This document shows positions 45,460 to 53,830 of a stretch of 64,000 nt of DNA, in pieces; position 1 is the stretch's first letter; the number at the start of each line of letters is the position of its first letter. The notes under the pieces were generated by a model. That model was given only the letters and a program-made list of their open reading frames with translations, was not told the origin of the DNA and searched no databases. A program made the translations under genes and the position numbers. The stretch is from NCBI GenBank assembly GCA_016711925.1, contig JADJSA010000001.1:620001-684000 (forward strand), in the 5' to 3' direction. Source of the DNA: Candidatus Methylophosphatis haderslevensis. GTDB lineage: Bacteria > Pseudomonadota > Gammaproteobacteria > Burkholderiales > Rhodocyclaceae.

Positions 45460-46339
45460 ATCGATCACACTGGCGCTGGGTCTGCTGGCCGCCAGCACCC
45501 ATTCGGCCGCCTCGATCGAGGCGGACAACCCGGCGCGGCCCTTCGGCTACACGATCGGCGACATGGTTCGCCAGACCCTGCATGTGACGCCTGCGCCCGG
45601 ACAAACGCTGGTGGAAACCTCGCTGCCCAAGGAGGGCCGCGCCGGCGCCTGGCTGGAGCGGCGGGCGGTGGCGGTGACGCCGGAGGCCGGCGGCTGGCGC
45701 ATCGACCTGACCTACCAGTTCATCAACGTGCCGACCGAGTTGCGCACGGTCGCGCTGCCGGCGATCAAGCTGCAACTGCGCGAGCCCGAACGCACGGTCG
45801 CGGAGACACTGCCCGAATCGCCGGTCACCATCGCGCCGCTGACGCCGGCCGTCGTGCTGGCGCGCGCCGGCCTCGAAGAGATGCGCCCGGATGTCGCGCC
45901 GCCGCTGATCGATACGCGGCCACACCAGCGGCGACTGGTCGCCTATGCGCTGGCCGCCGGCCTGCTGGCGATGGCGTGGGCCGCCTGGTACTTCGGCTTC
46001 GGGCTGCGCGGCCGGCAAAACCGTCCGTTCGCCCGCGCCGAGCGCGCGCTGCGCCGGCAACTGGCAGGGGACGGCGCGCCGGCCACCCGGCGCGAAGCCA
46101 TGCGCACCCTGCACCGCGCGTTCGATGCGACTGCCGGGTCGACGCTGTTCGCCGAATCGCTGGGCGGATTCTTCGCCCGTTGCCCGTGGTTCGCCCCGGC
46201 CCATGACGCTGTCAAGCGGTTCTTCGCCGCCTCGCGGGCGGAATTCTTCGGCGAGGGTGCCGCGGAGTCAGGCTATGACGCTGCGGCGCTGCTGGTCCTC
46301 GCGCGCCAGCTCAAGGCGCTCGAGCGGGAGGCCGGCTGA
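45443..46339 (+). CDS. mxaA: MxaA methanol dehydrogenase maturation protein
   Basis: 298-aa protein with an N-terminal signal (SITLALGLLAASTHSAAS), a periplasmic beta domain beginning NPARPFGYTIGDMV that is characteristic of MxaA, one transmembrane helix (LVAYALAAGLLAMAWAAWYF, about residues 156-175) and a helical C-terminal domain. MxaA is needed for calcium insertion into MxaF-type enzymes in Methylorubrum. Here the nearby enzyme is XoxF. It overlaps mxaS and touches mxaC (TGATG). Confidence 0.88.
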   Translation: MRTRSRSITLALGLLAASTHSAASIEADNPARPFGYTIGDMVRQTLHVTPAPGQTLVETSLPKEGRAGAWLERRAVAVTPEAGGWRIDLTYQFINVPTELRTVALPAIKLQLREPERTVAETLPESPVTIAPLTPAVVLARAGLEEMRPDVAPPLIDTRPHQRRLVAYALAAGLLAMAWAAWYFGFGLRGRQNRPFARAERALRRQLAGDGAPATRREAMRTLHRAFDATAGSTLFAESLGGFFARCPWFAPAHDAVKRFFAASRAEFFGEGAAESGYDAAALLVLARQLKALEREAG

Positions 46340-47248
46340 TGCCTGCGCTGCCATTCGCGTTTTCCGACCCGCTGTGGCTGATCGCCGCGCCGCTGGCCTT
46401 GTTGCCGCTGTGGCGGCGCGACCGCGAGACGGTGGCCTACTCGTGGCTGGCGCTGGTGCCGCGCGATCCGCTGTCGACGCTGATCGGCTGGCTGCTGCGC
46501 CTGCTGGCGGTGGCTGTCATGCTGGCCATCGTGTTCGGACTTGCCGGGCTGCACCGACCGGAGACGCCGGTAGAACGCGTCGGCAGGGGCGCCGAGATCG
46601 TGCTGCTGCTCGACCGCAGCCGCAGCATGGATGAACCGATGCTGCCCAAGGGCGCGCAGCCGGCGCTTTTCGGCCTCGCCGATTCCGGTGCTCCCGTTCA
46701 CCCAGAAACAGGAAATGATCGAGGCCGCAATCGCCGCCGGCGGCGTCGGCAAGGGGCTTTCCGAGACCGATATCGGGCGCGGCCTGCTCGCCTCGGCCGA
46801 CTACTTCGATCAGCGCGCCTACACCGGCTCGCGCCTGATCATGCTGGTGTCCGACGGCGGCGCGCAGCTCGAACCGGAGATGCGGGCCAAGCTCACCACG
46901 GTGCTCAAGCGTCTTCGCATCGGGCTGTACTGGATCTACATCCGGTCGTCGGGCAGTCGCGGTCTGCTGGCGGAGGCGGGCGATTCCGAGGCCATGGAAA
47001 CCGCGCCCGAGCGTTCGCTGCACCGCTTCTTCCAGGGCATCGGCATACCCTATCGCGCCTACGAGGCGGAAGACCCGGAGGCGCTCAAGCGCGCGATCGC
47101 CGACGTGGCGCGAATGGAGAACCTGCCGATCCAGTATCAGGAAATGCTGCCGCGCTTCGATTTCGCACCGCGCTGTTACGCGCTGGCGGCGGCCGGCTGC
47201 CTGCTGCTGTTCGCCGCCGCCATGCTGCGCGTCAGGAGCTGGCCATGA
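46339..47248 (+). pseudogene. mxaC: MxaC, VWA-domain protein with an out-of-frame internal deletion
   Basis: BatA-like membrane protein with a von Willebrand domain. Frame 1 from 46339 encodes two membrane helices and EIVLLLDRSRSMDEPMLPKG, the DxSxS metal site, then loses sense near 46660-46675. The rest continues in a different frame: FSASPIPVLPFTQKQEM, SETDIGRGL, MLVSDGGAQLEP and a C-terminal membrane helix ending at 47248. About 40 residues expected between the metal site and FSASPIPV (helix 1 and strand 2 of the VWA fold) are missing, so this is a deletion of very roughly 125 bases, not a single-base slip. The frame running on to 47793 is an artefact of joining mxaK. Confidence 0.8.
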
Positions 47249-47793
47249 GCCGACGGCTGCGCCGCGGACTCACACTGCTGCTGCTCGCGCTGGCGTGTGC
47301 GGCAGGCTACGACGGCTACCGGCTGTTCATGGCGCAGATGCAGAATCGCGCGATCACCGGCGCCGAACCGATTGCGCCCGAGGAGCGGAGAGCGCATGTG
47401 GCGTTCGCCGGCGCTGCGCGCGTCGGCGCCGCGGGCGACTATCTGCGCGCCCTGACGCTGTACAAGCAGCTCTCGCAGGACGCCCCGCCGGCGCTGCAAC
47501 TGGCGGCCCGCTACAACAGCGCCAACCTGCACCTGCGCGAGGCGATGCGCCTGCGCGACGCGGGCGATGCCGCCGGCATGACGCAGTCGCTGCCGCTGCT
47601 GGAACTGGCCAAGCAGGGTTATCGCGACGTGCTGCGCGACGACCCGCAGCAGTGGGATGCGCGCTACAACCTGGAGCGCGCGCTGCGCCTGGCGCCCGAG
47701 ATCGAGGAAGGCGACGAGGATGCCGCGCCGCCACCCCTGTCGAGCGAGCGCGCGGTGACGACCATGAAGAGCTTCAATCTGGGCTTGCCGTGA
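47245..47793 (+). CDS. mxaK: MxaK accessory protein
   Basis: 182-aa protein beginning MSRRLRRGLTLLLLALACAAGY, a membrane anchor, followed by a TPR-like helical region (about 50-150, with AARYNSANLHLREAMRL and RYNLERALRLAPEIEEG). The start overlaps the mxaC stop as ATGA. MxaK is one of the set required for an active methanol dehydrogenase; its exact job is not known. Confidence 0.85.
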   Translation: MSRRLRRGLTLLLLALACAAGYDGYRLFMAQMQNRAITGAEPIAPEERRAHVAFAGAARVGAAGDYLRALTLYKQLSQDAPPALQLAARYNSANLHLREAMRLRDAGDAAGMTQSLPLLELAKQGYRDVLRDDPQQWDARYNLERALRLAPEIEEGDEDAAPPPLSSERAVTTMKSFNLGLP

Positions 47794-48824
47794 GCACCGG
47801 GCTGCGCGAACGCGTGCGCAGCGGCGGCGCATTGCTCCGGCAGCGGCTGGCCGCGCTGCCGCTGCGCGCAAAGCTGACTGGCGCCGCGATGCTGCTGCTG
47901 GCAGCCGCACTGTTCGGCCCGCACTGGAACACTACCCGCCCGGCGTTCGACTATGTGGTGACGATAGACGTGTCGCAAAGCATGAACGTGCGCGACTACG
48001 AACTCGACGGCGCGCCGGCAAGCCGGCTCGCGTACACCAAACACGTGCTGCGCCAGACCCTGGCGGAGCTGCCCTGCGGTTCGCGCATCGGCTGGGCGGT
48101 GTTCGCCGAGTACCGGGTGCTGCTGCTGGTGGCCCCGGCCGAGGTCTGCGACAACTACAACGACCTGCTCGCCACCCTGGAGCGCATCGACGGGCGCATG
48201 TCGTGGGCTGGCGCGAGCGAGGTCGCCAAGGGCCTCTACTGGGGTCTGCGCACAGTCAAGGAACTGGGCGGCAACCACGGCATCGCTTTCTTCACCGACG
48301 GCCACGAGGCGCCGCCCGTGAGCCCCCTGCATATCCCCGTGTATGACGGCAAGCCGGGCGAAGTGCGCGGTATCGTGGTCGGCGTCGGCGGCGACGCGTT
48401 GATGCCGATTCCAAAGACCGACCCGGAGGGCCGCCCGCTGGGTTTCTGGGGGCCGGACGAGGTAATGCAGACCGATGGCTACTCGGCCGGACGCACCGGC
48501 AGCACGACCGGTGAAGGCCTGATGGATGAGTCGGGCAAGGAAGAAAAGCGCATGAAGCCGACCATGACCGAGCACCTTTCATCGCTCAAGGGCGCCTACC
48601 TGCAGACCCTGGCCCGCGACACTGCGCTCGCCTACCATCGCCTGACCGGGCAGCCGGAACTGTTGGGCGCACTGACCGCCCCGCATCTGGCACGGCCGGC
48701 GCCATACCGCGCCGATGGCCGGCTGGTGCTCGCCGGCATTGCGCTGGCACTGCTGGTTGCCGCACACCTGCCGGTGCTGCGCTTGCCGGCGCGATTGCTG
48801 CGCCGCCGTTTGAAATCTCAATAA
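47790..48824 (+). CDS. mxaL: MxaL, VWA-domain accessory protein
   Basis: 344 aa from a GTG at 47790 overlapping the mxaK stop (GTGA). A membrane helix near residues 30-45 is followed by a VWA domain with metal site VTIDVSQSMNV and later FFTDGHEAPP. A helix (LVLAGIALALLVAAHLPVL) and a basic tail end the protein. BatB-like, and in mxa clusters it is needed for metal insertion. Its last 7 bases overlap the convergent DCoH-like gene. Confidence 0.88.
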   Translation: MSTGLRERVRSGGALLRQRLAALPLRAKLTGAAMLLLAAALFGPHWNTTRPAFDYVVTIDVSQSMNVRDYELDGAPASRLAYTKHVLRQTLAELPCGSRIGWAVFAEYRVLLLVAPAEVCDNYNDLLATLERIDGRMSWAGASEVAKGLYWGLRTVKELGGNHGIAFFTDGHEAPPVSPLHIPVYDGKPGEVRGIVVGVGGDALMPIPKTDPEGRPLGFWGPDEVMQTDGYSAGRTGSTTGEGLMDESGKEEKRMKPTMTEHLSSLKGAYLQTLARDTALAYHRLTGQPELLGALTAPHLARPAPYRADGRLVLAGIALALLVAAHLPVLRLPARLLRRRLKSQ

Positions 48825-49207
48825 TCGTACTTGATGTAGCGAAAGCGCTGGTCGCCCGAGGGCGTGCCTTCGAGCGCGCCGCCTTCGCGCGCGGGCTGCC
48901 AGTGCACGACATCCTCGATCTTGCGCGCCAGTTCGAAGTCGCGGTCGGTGATGCCCTTGGCAGAGTGGGTCTGCAGCTTCACGATCACCCAGGCGTAAGA
49001 CGCGGCGATATCGGGATGATGCCAGGCGGCCTCGGCGAGGTGGCCGACGGTATTGATCACCATCAGCGTCCCCTTCCATCCCTCGGTGCGGTACTTGCGG
49101 CGAATCCAGCCGTCCTCGAAAAACCACTTCGGCAGTTCCTTCTCCAGACGGGTGCGGATCGCCTGCTCCGGGTATGCCACGGGCTGATGCTGCTGGTCGT
49201 CGGTCAT
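48818..49207 (-). CDS. DCoH-like 4a-carbinolamine dehydratase family protein
   Basis: 129-aa protein of the pterin-4a-carbinolamine dehydratase fold (WFFEDGWIRRKYRTEGWKG, then the AWHHPDIAASYAWVIVKL signature with paired His). Members with this extended form are found in methylotroph C1 clusters, where a role in H4MPT metabolism has been suggested. No phenylalanine hydroxylase gene is nearby. It is antisense-convergent with mxaL and divergent from xoxF, from which it is separated by a 363-base regulatory region. Confidence 0.82.
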   Translation of the reverse strand: MTDDQQHQPVAYPEQAIRTRLEKELPKWFFEDGWIRRKYRTEGWKGTLMVINTVGHLAEAAWHHPDIAASYAWVIVKLQTHSAKGITDRDFELARKIEDVVHWQPAREGGALEGTPSGDQRFRYIKYDY

Positions 49208-49570
49208 CGCAATCTCCGGCTGCTAACGGGGCTTGGGTCGCTTGATCGATCGCGAAAAGCGAGAAAAGTTCGGACCTTATCCGCGCGACGGGACACCGTT
49301 TGTGACACAGGTTGTCAAGGAATGGCCGGCGCCGAGTGACATTTCTGACACACGCGATTCGGTCAATCCGACAGCGCAGACAGGTCGAAAAGGCAGGCGT
49401 TCTCTCTCGGGCGGCGTCGCTGCAGTGCACATTGAATCCGGCATGCTATGTGCTAACCTGCAATCGCCTCTCGCGCCACCTGCGGCAAGGTGTAAAGAAG
49501 ACGAGGCATGCGATCGCAGGTCACACCCATGCTGATTTAGCGGTTGTTGCGACACACTCTGGAGGAGCTT
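49208..49570 (+). promoter_or_regulatory. xoxF upstream region with TGACA repeats
   Basis: No gene fits in these 363 bases. TGACA (49303-49307) and TGTCA (49313-49317) form an inverted repeat with 5-base spacing. Two direct TGACA copies follow at 49337-49341 and 49346-49350. The cluster looks like a regulator-binding array. A TTGAAT at 49432 could be a -35 box, but no clean -10 was found. A strong GGAGGAG ribosome site lies 5 bases before the xoxF ATG. Confidence 0.45.
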
Positions 49571-51376
49571 ATGTCACGTAAATCGATGTTCAAGCAGGGA
49601 GCGATTGCCATGGCAGTCGCCGCCGTTCCGGGTCTGGCCCTGGCCAACGCGGATCTCGGCAAACTGATGAAGGATCCGAAGAACTGGGCAGCGCAGGCTG
49701 GCGATTTCTCGAATCAGCGCTACAGCGACCTGAAGCAGATCAACAAGAGCAACGTCAAGGATCTGAAGGTGGCGTGGACGTTCTCGACCGGCGTTCTGCG
49801 TGGTCACGAGGGCGGCCCGATCGTCATCGGCGACACGCTGTATGTGCACTCGGCATTCCCCAACAAGGTCTTCGCAATCGACCTGGAGACACAAAAGATC
49901 AAGTGGAAGTACGAGCCGAAGCAGGATCCGTCGGTCATCCCCGTGATGTGCTGCGACACGGTCAACCGTGGCCTGGCCTACGGCGAAGGCAAGATCTTCC
50001 TGCAGCAGGCCGACACGACGCTGGTCGCTCTGGACGCCAAGACCGGCAAGAAGATTTGGGATGTCAAGAACGGCGACCCGAAGGTCGGTGGAACCAACAC
50101 CAATGCTCCGCACGTGTTCGACAAGTACGTCGTGACCGGCATCTCCGGCGGCGAGTTCGGCGTTCGCGGCTACCTGTCCGCTTACGACATCAACACCGGC
50201 AAGATGGTGTGGCGCGGCTACTCGATGGGCCCCGACGCCGACATGATCATGGACCCCGAAAAGACCATGACCTGGACCGACGGCAAGATGGCGCCGGTCG
50301 GCAAGGACTCCTCGCTCAAGACCTGGCAGGGCGACCAGTGGAAGATCGGCGGCGGCACGACCTGGGGCTGGTATTCGTACGACCCCGAACTGCGTCAGGT
50401 GTTCTACGGCAACGGCAACCCCTCCACCTGGAACCCGGCTCAGCGCCCGGGCGACAACAAGTGGTCGATGTCGCTGTGGTCGCGTGATATCGATACCGGC
50501 AAGGTCAAGTGGGTTTACCAGATGACCCCGCACGACGAGTGGGACTTCGACGGCATCAACGAAGTACCGCTGTGGGAAGGCAAGGACAAGAACGGCAAGC
50601 AGCGCAAGATGCTGTCGCACTTCGACCGCAACGGCTTCGGCTACACGCTCGATCGCGTGACCGGCGAACTGCTGGTTGCCGAGAAGTTCGATCCGGCCGT
50701 GAACTGGGCCACCCACGTCGACATGAAGACCGGCCGGCCGCAGGTCGTCGCCAAGTACTCGACGCACTAGAACGGTCAGGACGTCAACTCCAAGGGCATC
50801 TGCCCGGCGGCGCTTGGCACGAAGGATCAGCAACCCGTGGCCTTCAATCCGAAGACCAGCCTGTTCTACATTCCGACCAACCACGTTTGCATGGATTACG
50901 AGCCGTTCAAGGTCGAGTACACCGCGGGCCAGCCGTATGTAGGCGCCACCCTGTCGATGTACCCGGCACCGAACAGCCATGGCGGCATGGGCAACTTCAT
51001 CGCATGGGATCCGGCGAAGGGCAAGATCGTCTGGTCCAAGCCGGAGAAGTTCTCGGTCTGGTCGGGTGCGCTGGCCACTGCCGGTGACATCGTGTTCTAC
51101 GGAACGCTCGAAGGCTACCTCAAGGCGGTCGATCTGAACGGCAAGGAACTCTACAAGTTCAAGACGCCGTCGGGCATCATCGGCAACGTCAACACCTGGG
51201 AGCACAAGGGCAAGCAGTATGTCGGCGTACTCTCGGGCATCGGCGGTTGGGCCGGCATCGGCTTGGCGGCGGGCCTGGAGAAGGCAACCGACGGTCTGGG
51301 CGCCGTGGGTGGCTACGCGGATCTCAAGAACTACACCGAACTCGGCGGTGTGATGACTGTGTTCTCGTTGCCGTGA
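49571..51376 (+). pseudogene. xoxF: Lanthanide-type PQQ methanol dehydrogenase XoxF, interrupted by in-frame TAG
   Basis: Periplasmic quinoprotein that oxidises methanol and passes electrons to a cytochrome c. Signal peptide (SRKSMFKQGAIAMAVAAVPG) and the vicinal Cys pair in VIPVMCCDTVNRG, typical of PQQ alcohol dehydrogenases, are present. D325 and D327 in HDEWDFDGINE are the catalytic Asp and the extra Asp that marks lanthanide-binding XoxF; MxaF has Ala there. Codon 400 (50768-50770) is TAG, yet the same frame continues with normal XoxF sequence (NGQDVNSKGICPAALGTKDQ, VCMDYEPF, GATLSMYPAPN) to TGA at 51376, 601 residues in all. One C-to-T change from CAG explains it. TAG ends other genes here, so code reassignment is excluded. 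Confidence 0.93.
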
Positions 51377-51419
51377 CGAGCGGCAATAGGGACTAATTTA
51401 CAGTTCCGAAGTCCACCGG

Positions 51420-51459
51420 CTGGCATCCCAAGCGTTACTGGGGTGCCAGTCTTTTTTTT
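51420..51459 (+). terminator. Rho-independent terminator after xoxF
   Basis: CTGGCATCCC (51420-51429) pairs with GGGGTGCCAG (51440-51449), with one G-T wobble and a 10-base loop, followed directly by a run of T (TCTTTTTTTT). It lies between xoxF and the cytochrome gene and may partially separate their expression levels. Confidence 0.85.
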
Positions 51460-51481
51460 CCCGTCGAGGAGACACCCACAC

Positions 51482-51859
51482 ATGAAAAGAATGTTCGCTC
51501 TCGCCATTGCCATCCTCGGCTCCGCTCCGTTTGCCGCTATGTCCGCCGACGCGCCCTACACCGTCAACGCGGAAGGCAAGGTCGACAAGGTGACGCGTCA
51601 AGGTTTCGAAACCTGGCGCAGCGCGGCCTGCGAGCGCTGCCATGGCCCGAACCAGGAGGGCATGGTCGGCCCGTCGCTCATCGACAGCCTGAAGGCGCTG
51701 AGCAAGGAGCAGTTCAAGACTACTGTGGTCGTTGGTCGCCCGGAAAAGGGCATGCCGAACCATCCGCAGCTCGAACCCAAGATCGACGCTCTGTATGCCT
51801 ACCTGAAGTGCCGTTCGGACGGCGCCTGCAAAACAGCCAAGGTGATCGCGGTCGATTGA
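51482..51859 (+). CDS. xoxG: Exported cytochrome c, probable XoxF electron acceptor
   Basis: 125-aa periplasmic cytochrome with a signal peptide (MKRMFALAIAILGSAPFAA), one haem motif CERCHG near residue 51 and a likely Met ligand in KGMPNHP. ATG at 51482 has GAGGAG upstream. It is smaller than most XoxG proteins but sits in the xoxF-G-J position, immediately behind the xoxF terminator. The symbol is assigned by position and type. Confidence 0.78.
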   Translation: MKRMFALAIAILGSAPFAAMSADAPYTVNAEGKVDKVTRQGFETWRSAACERCHGPNQEGMVGPSLIDSLKALSKEQFKTTVVVGRPEKGMPNHPQLEPKIDALYAYLKCRSDGACKTAKVIAVD

Positions 51860-51997
51860 ACGTGTCAATGGCGATGCGCGGTGACGGCGCGCGATTCATC
51901 GCCCATTGCGCGCGATGATCGTGCGGCCGGCGCGTCGTCGAACGAAAACTCCGGCCGCGATCGGGTGGCCGGCAGAACTTTCACAGGCCGGTGAACT

Positions 51998-52014
51998 CTG
52001 ACGCTTGGCGTCAG
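51998..52014. promoter_or_regulatory. Perfect palindrome upstream of xoxJ
   Basis: CTGACGC and GCGTCAG with a 3-base centre form a 17-base inverted repeat about 75 bases before the xoxJ start. No T-tract follows. It could be an operator or an mRNA hairpin. Confidence 0.4.
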
Positions 52015-52089
52015 TTGTGGCCCGGATCGGTAGGCAAGCGGACGCGACCCGAACATGCTTCCGCAACCTCATCAATCAGGAGTCCGAAC

Positions 52090-52965
52090 GTGCGCCCTGT
52101 CGCCACCTTCATAGTCCTTGCGGCCAGCCTCGGATTCGGCCAGCCGAGCGCAGCGCTGGCAGATGGCACGGACAAGGTTCTTCGGGTATGCGCGGATCCG
52201 AACAACATGCCATTGTCGAACCAGAGGCAGGAAGGCTACGAGAACAAGATTGCCGAACTGTTCGCCCGGGAACTCGGCTGGACACTGGAATACACCTGGT
52301 TCCCGCAGCGCATGGGATTCATCCGCAACACGCTGCGTGCCAAGGGGCCGAACGGCGATGGCTACAAGTGCGATCTGGTGATTGGCTGGGCAACCGGCGC
52401 TGAAATGGCCGCCACCACCAAACCCTATCTGCGCTCTACTTTCGCGATGGCTTATGTCAAGGGCAAGGGACTCGACGCGATCACCTCGCCCGACGATTTG
52501 CTCAAGCTTCCTGCCGAGCAACTCGCCAAACTGAAGCTCGGCGCCTTCGCACAGTCCTCGCCCATCGACTGGCTGGTCCGCAACGGCCTCACGACGCAAC
52601 TTGTGCCGTACCAAACCATGAGTGCAGACCCGGCGAACTACCCGGGCGAAATCGTCGAACGTGACCTCGTGGACGGCAAGATCGACGCAGCCTTCGTCTG
52701 GGGTCCGATCGCCGGCTATTTCGGCAAGAAGGTGACTTCCGCTCAGGTGGTCATCGTCCCGTTCAAGCCGCAGCCCGGCTATCAGTTCGACTATTCGATC
52801 TCGATGGGTGTGCGCTACGGTGAGAAGGAATGGAAGGACCAGGTGGAAAAGCTGATCGACGCAAATCGCGGTCGGATTCAGGAGATTCTCGCTTCGTACA
52901 ATGTGCCGCAGCTTGACGAGACCGGCAACCCGATCGCCGTGCGCACCGTTGCCCTGCCGCACTAG
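52090..52965 (+). CDS. xoxJ: XoxJ/MxaJ periplasmic substrate-binding-like protein
   Basis: 291 aa from a GTG at 52090, chosen for AGGAG 8 bases upstream and a following signal peptide (VATFIVLAASLGFGQPSAALA). It has the bilobed binding-protein fold of the quinoprotein-associated family: LRVCADPNNMPLSNQRQEGY, IGWATGAEM, DGKIDAAFVWGPIAGYF. MxaJ/XoxJ proteins are thought to assist activation of the dehydrogenase rather than import a solute, and no ABC permease is nearby. Confidence 0.9.
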   Translation: MRPVATFIVLAASLGFGQPSAALADGTDKVLRVCADPNNMPLSNQRQEGYENKIAELFARELGWTLEYTWFPQRMGFIRNTLRAKGPNGDGYKCDLVIGWATGAEMAATTKPYLRSTFAMAYVKGKGLDAITSPDDLLKLPAEQLAKLKLGAFAQSSPIDWLVRNGLTTQLVPYQTMSADPANYPGEIVERDLVDGKIDAAFVWGPIAGYFGKKVTSAQVVIVPFKPQPGYQFDYSISMGVRYGEKEWKDQVEKLIDANRGRIQEILASYNVPQLDETGNPIAVRTVALPH

Positions 52966-53120
52966 CCGGAGGGCGATAGTTCTGAAGGCGATAGAAGTCG
53001 AGACTCGGCAGCCTTTCGCATTCAGGTGCTGCTTCCAAGCGGGGTCGCGCTCGATGCATGCCAGCCAGCCCCAGCCTCGCACGTAGCCTAGCCCACGAAT
53101 TTGCCGTTGAGGAGAGTGTT

Positions 53121-53827
53121 TTGAGTAGCAAGCCCGATCGTCCCCTTTCCCGACTGTCCGCCTGCGTATTCGCGCTGGCAAGCCTGACGACGGTTCCGCT
53201 CGTCGCGCTGGCCGAAGAGCAGCCGATAACCGAGGCGGAACACGTCCTGTTCGTCGCCGATCACCTTCAGTCGATTCAAGGCAAACAGACACTGCGCTAT
53301 GCGTTCCATCGCGGGGTACTCTCGACAACGACCTCGACGACTCGGTCGAGATCGAAGTCAGCGATGAATCCGGTACCCGAACCGTCGAAACGCGATGCAT
53401 GACGGGATCGAAGAAGCTCGAACTCCCCGCGATCGAAGCCGCAAAGGGCAACCCTGCCCTGTTGTGCTTCCTGGAGCGTGACATCCGGGAAATGGAACGC
53501 CTCACTGGAGGAAAGAAGTGGTTCTTCCAGAAACGGATTCGCCTCGCCCTTGCCGACGGCCCGGAAGTCAAGCCGATCAAAGTGAATTTCGCCGGCACGG
53601 AAATCTCGGCGAAGGAGATCCGGATCACGCCTTACGCCAAGGATAGCCTGCGGCAGAAGTTCGAGAAGTACGCCGACAAGTACTACATATTCCGGCTGTC
53701 CGACGCCGTTCCCGGCGGCATTCTGGAAGTCGACGCGGTGATCCCCGACGGCGCCAAACCGGAGGGCCCCAAACTGATGGAAGAAGTCATGGCGTTCTCC
53801 CGCCTGGAACCGGCGAAAAAGAACTGA
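53121..53827 (+). pseudogene. Exported protein of unknown function in the xox cluster, split by a 1-base deletion
   Basis: TTG start at 53121 with GAGGAG six bases before. A signal peptide (SACVFALASLTTVPLVALA) and AEHVLFVADHLQSIQGKQTL follow. The frame then fails in the GGGG at about 53312-53315. Adding one G restores HRGGTLDNDLDDSVEIEVSD and runs into the second frame (SKKLELPAIEAAKGNPALLC ... YYIFRLSDAVPGGILEVDAV) to the stop at 53827. The mature protein would be about 215 aa, beta-rich at the start, with two Cys. I do not recognise the family beyond its position behind xoxJ. It ends 3 bases before folK. Confidence 0.75.
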
Positions 53828-53830
53828 TCC

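Noticed and set aside
47249..47793. mxaC and mxaK as one fused protein
   Set aside because: The single frame from 46339 to 47793 arises only because the mxaC deletion throws the first part into the mxaK frame; mxaK has its own ATGA-coupled start.
50768..50770. Pyrrolysine insertion at the xoxF TAG
   Set aside because: Pyrrolysine is known in methylamine methyltransferases, not quinoproteins. No pyl genes are in the window, TAG is an ordinary stop here, and a one-base change from CAG is simpler.
53399..53827. Independent gene starting MTGSKKLELPA
   Set aside because: No ribosome site precedes it, and one added base upstream joins it smoothly to the signal-peptide frame at 53121.
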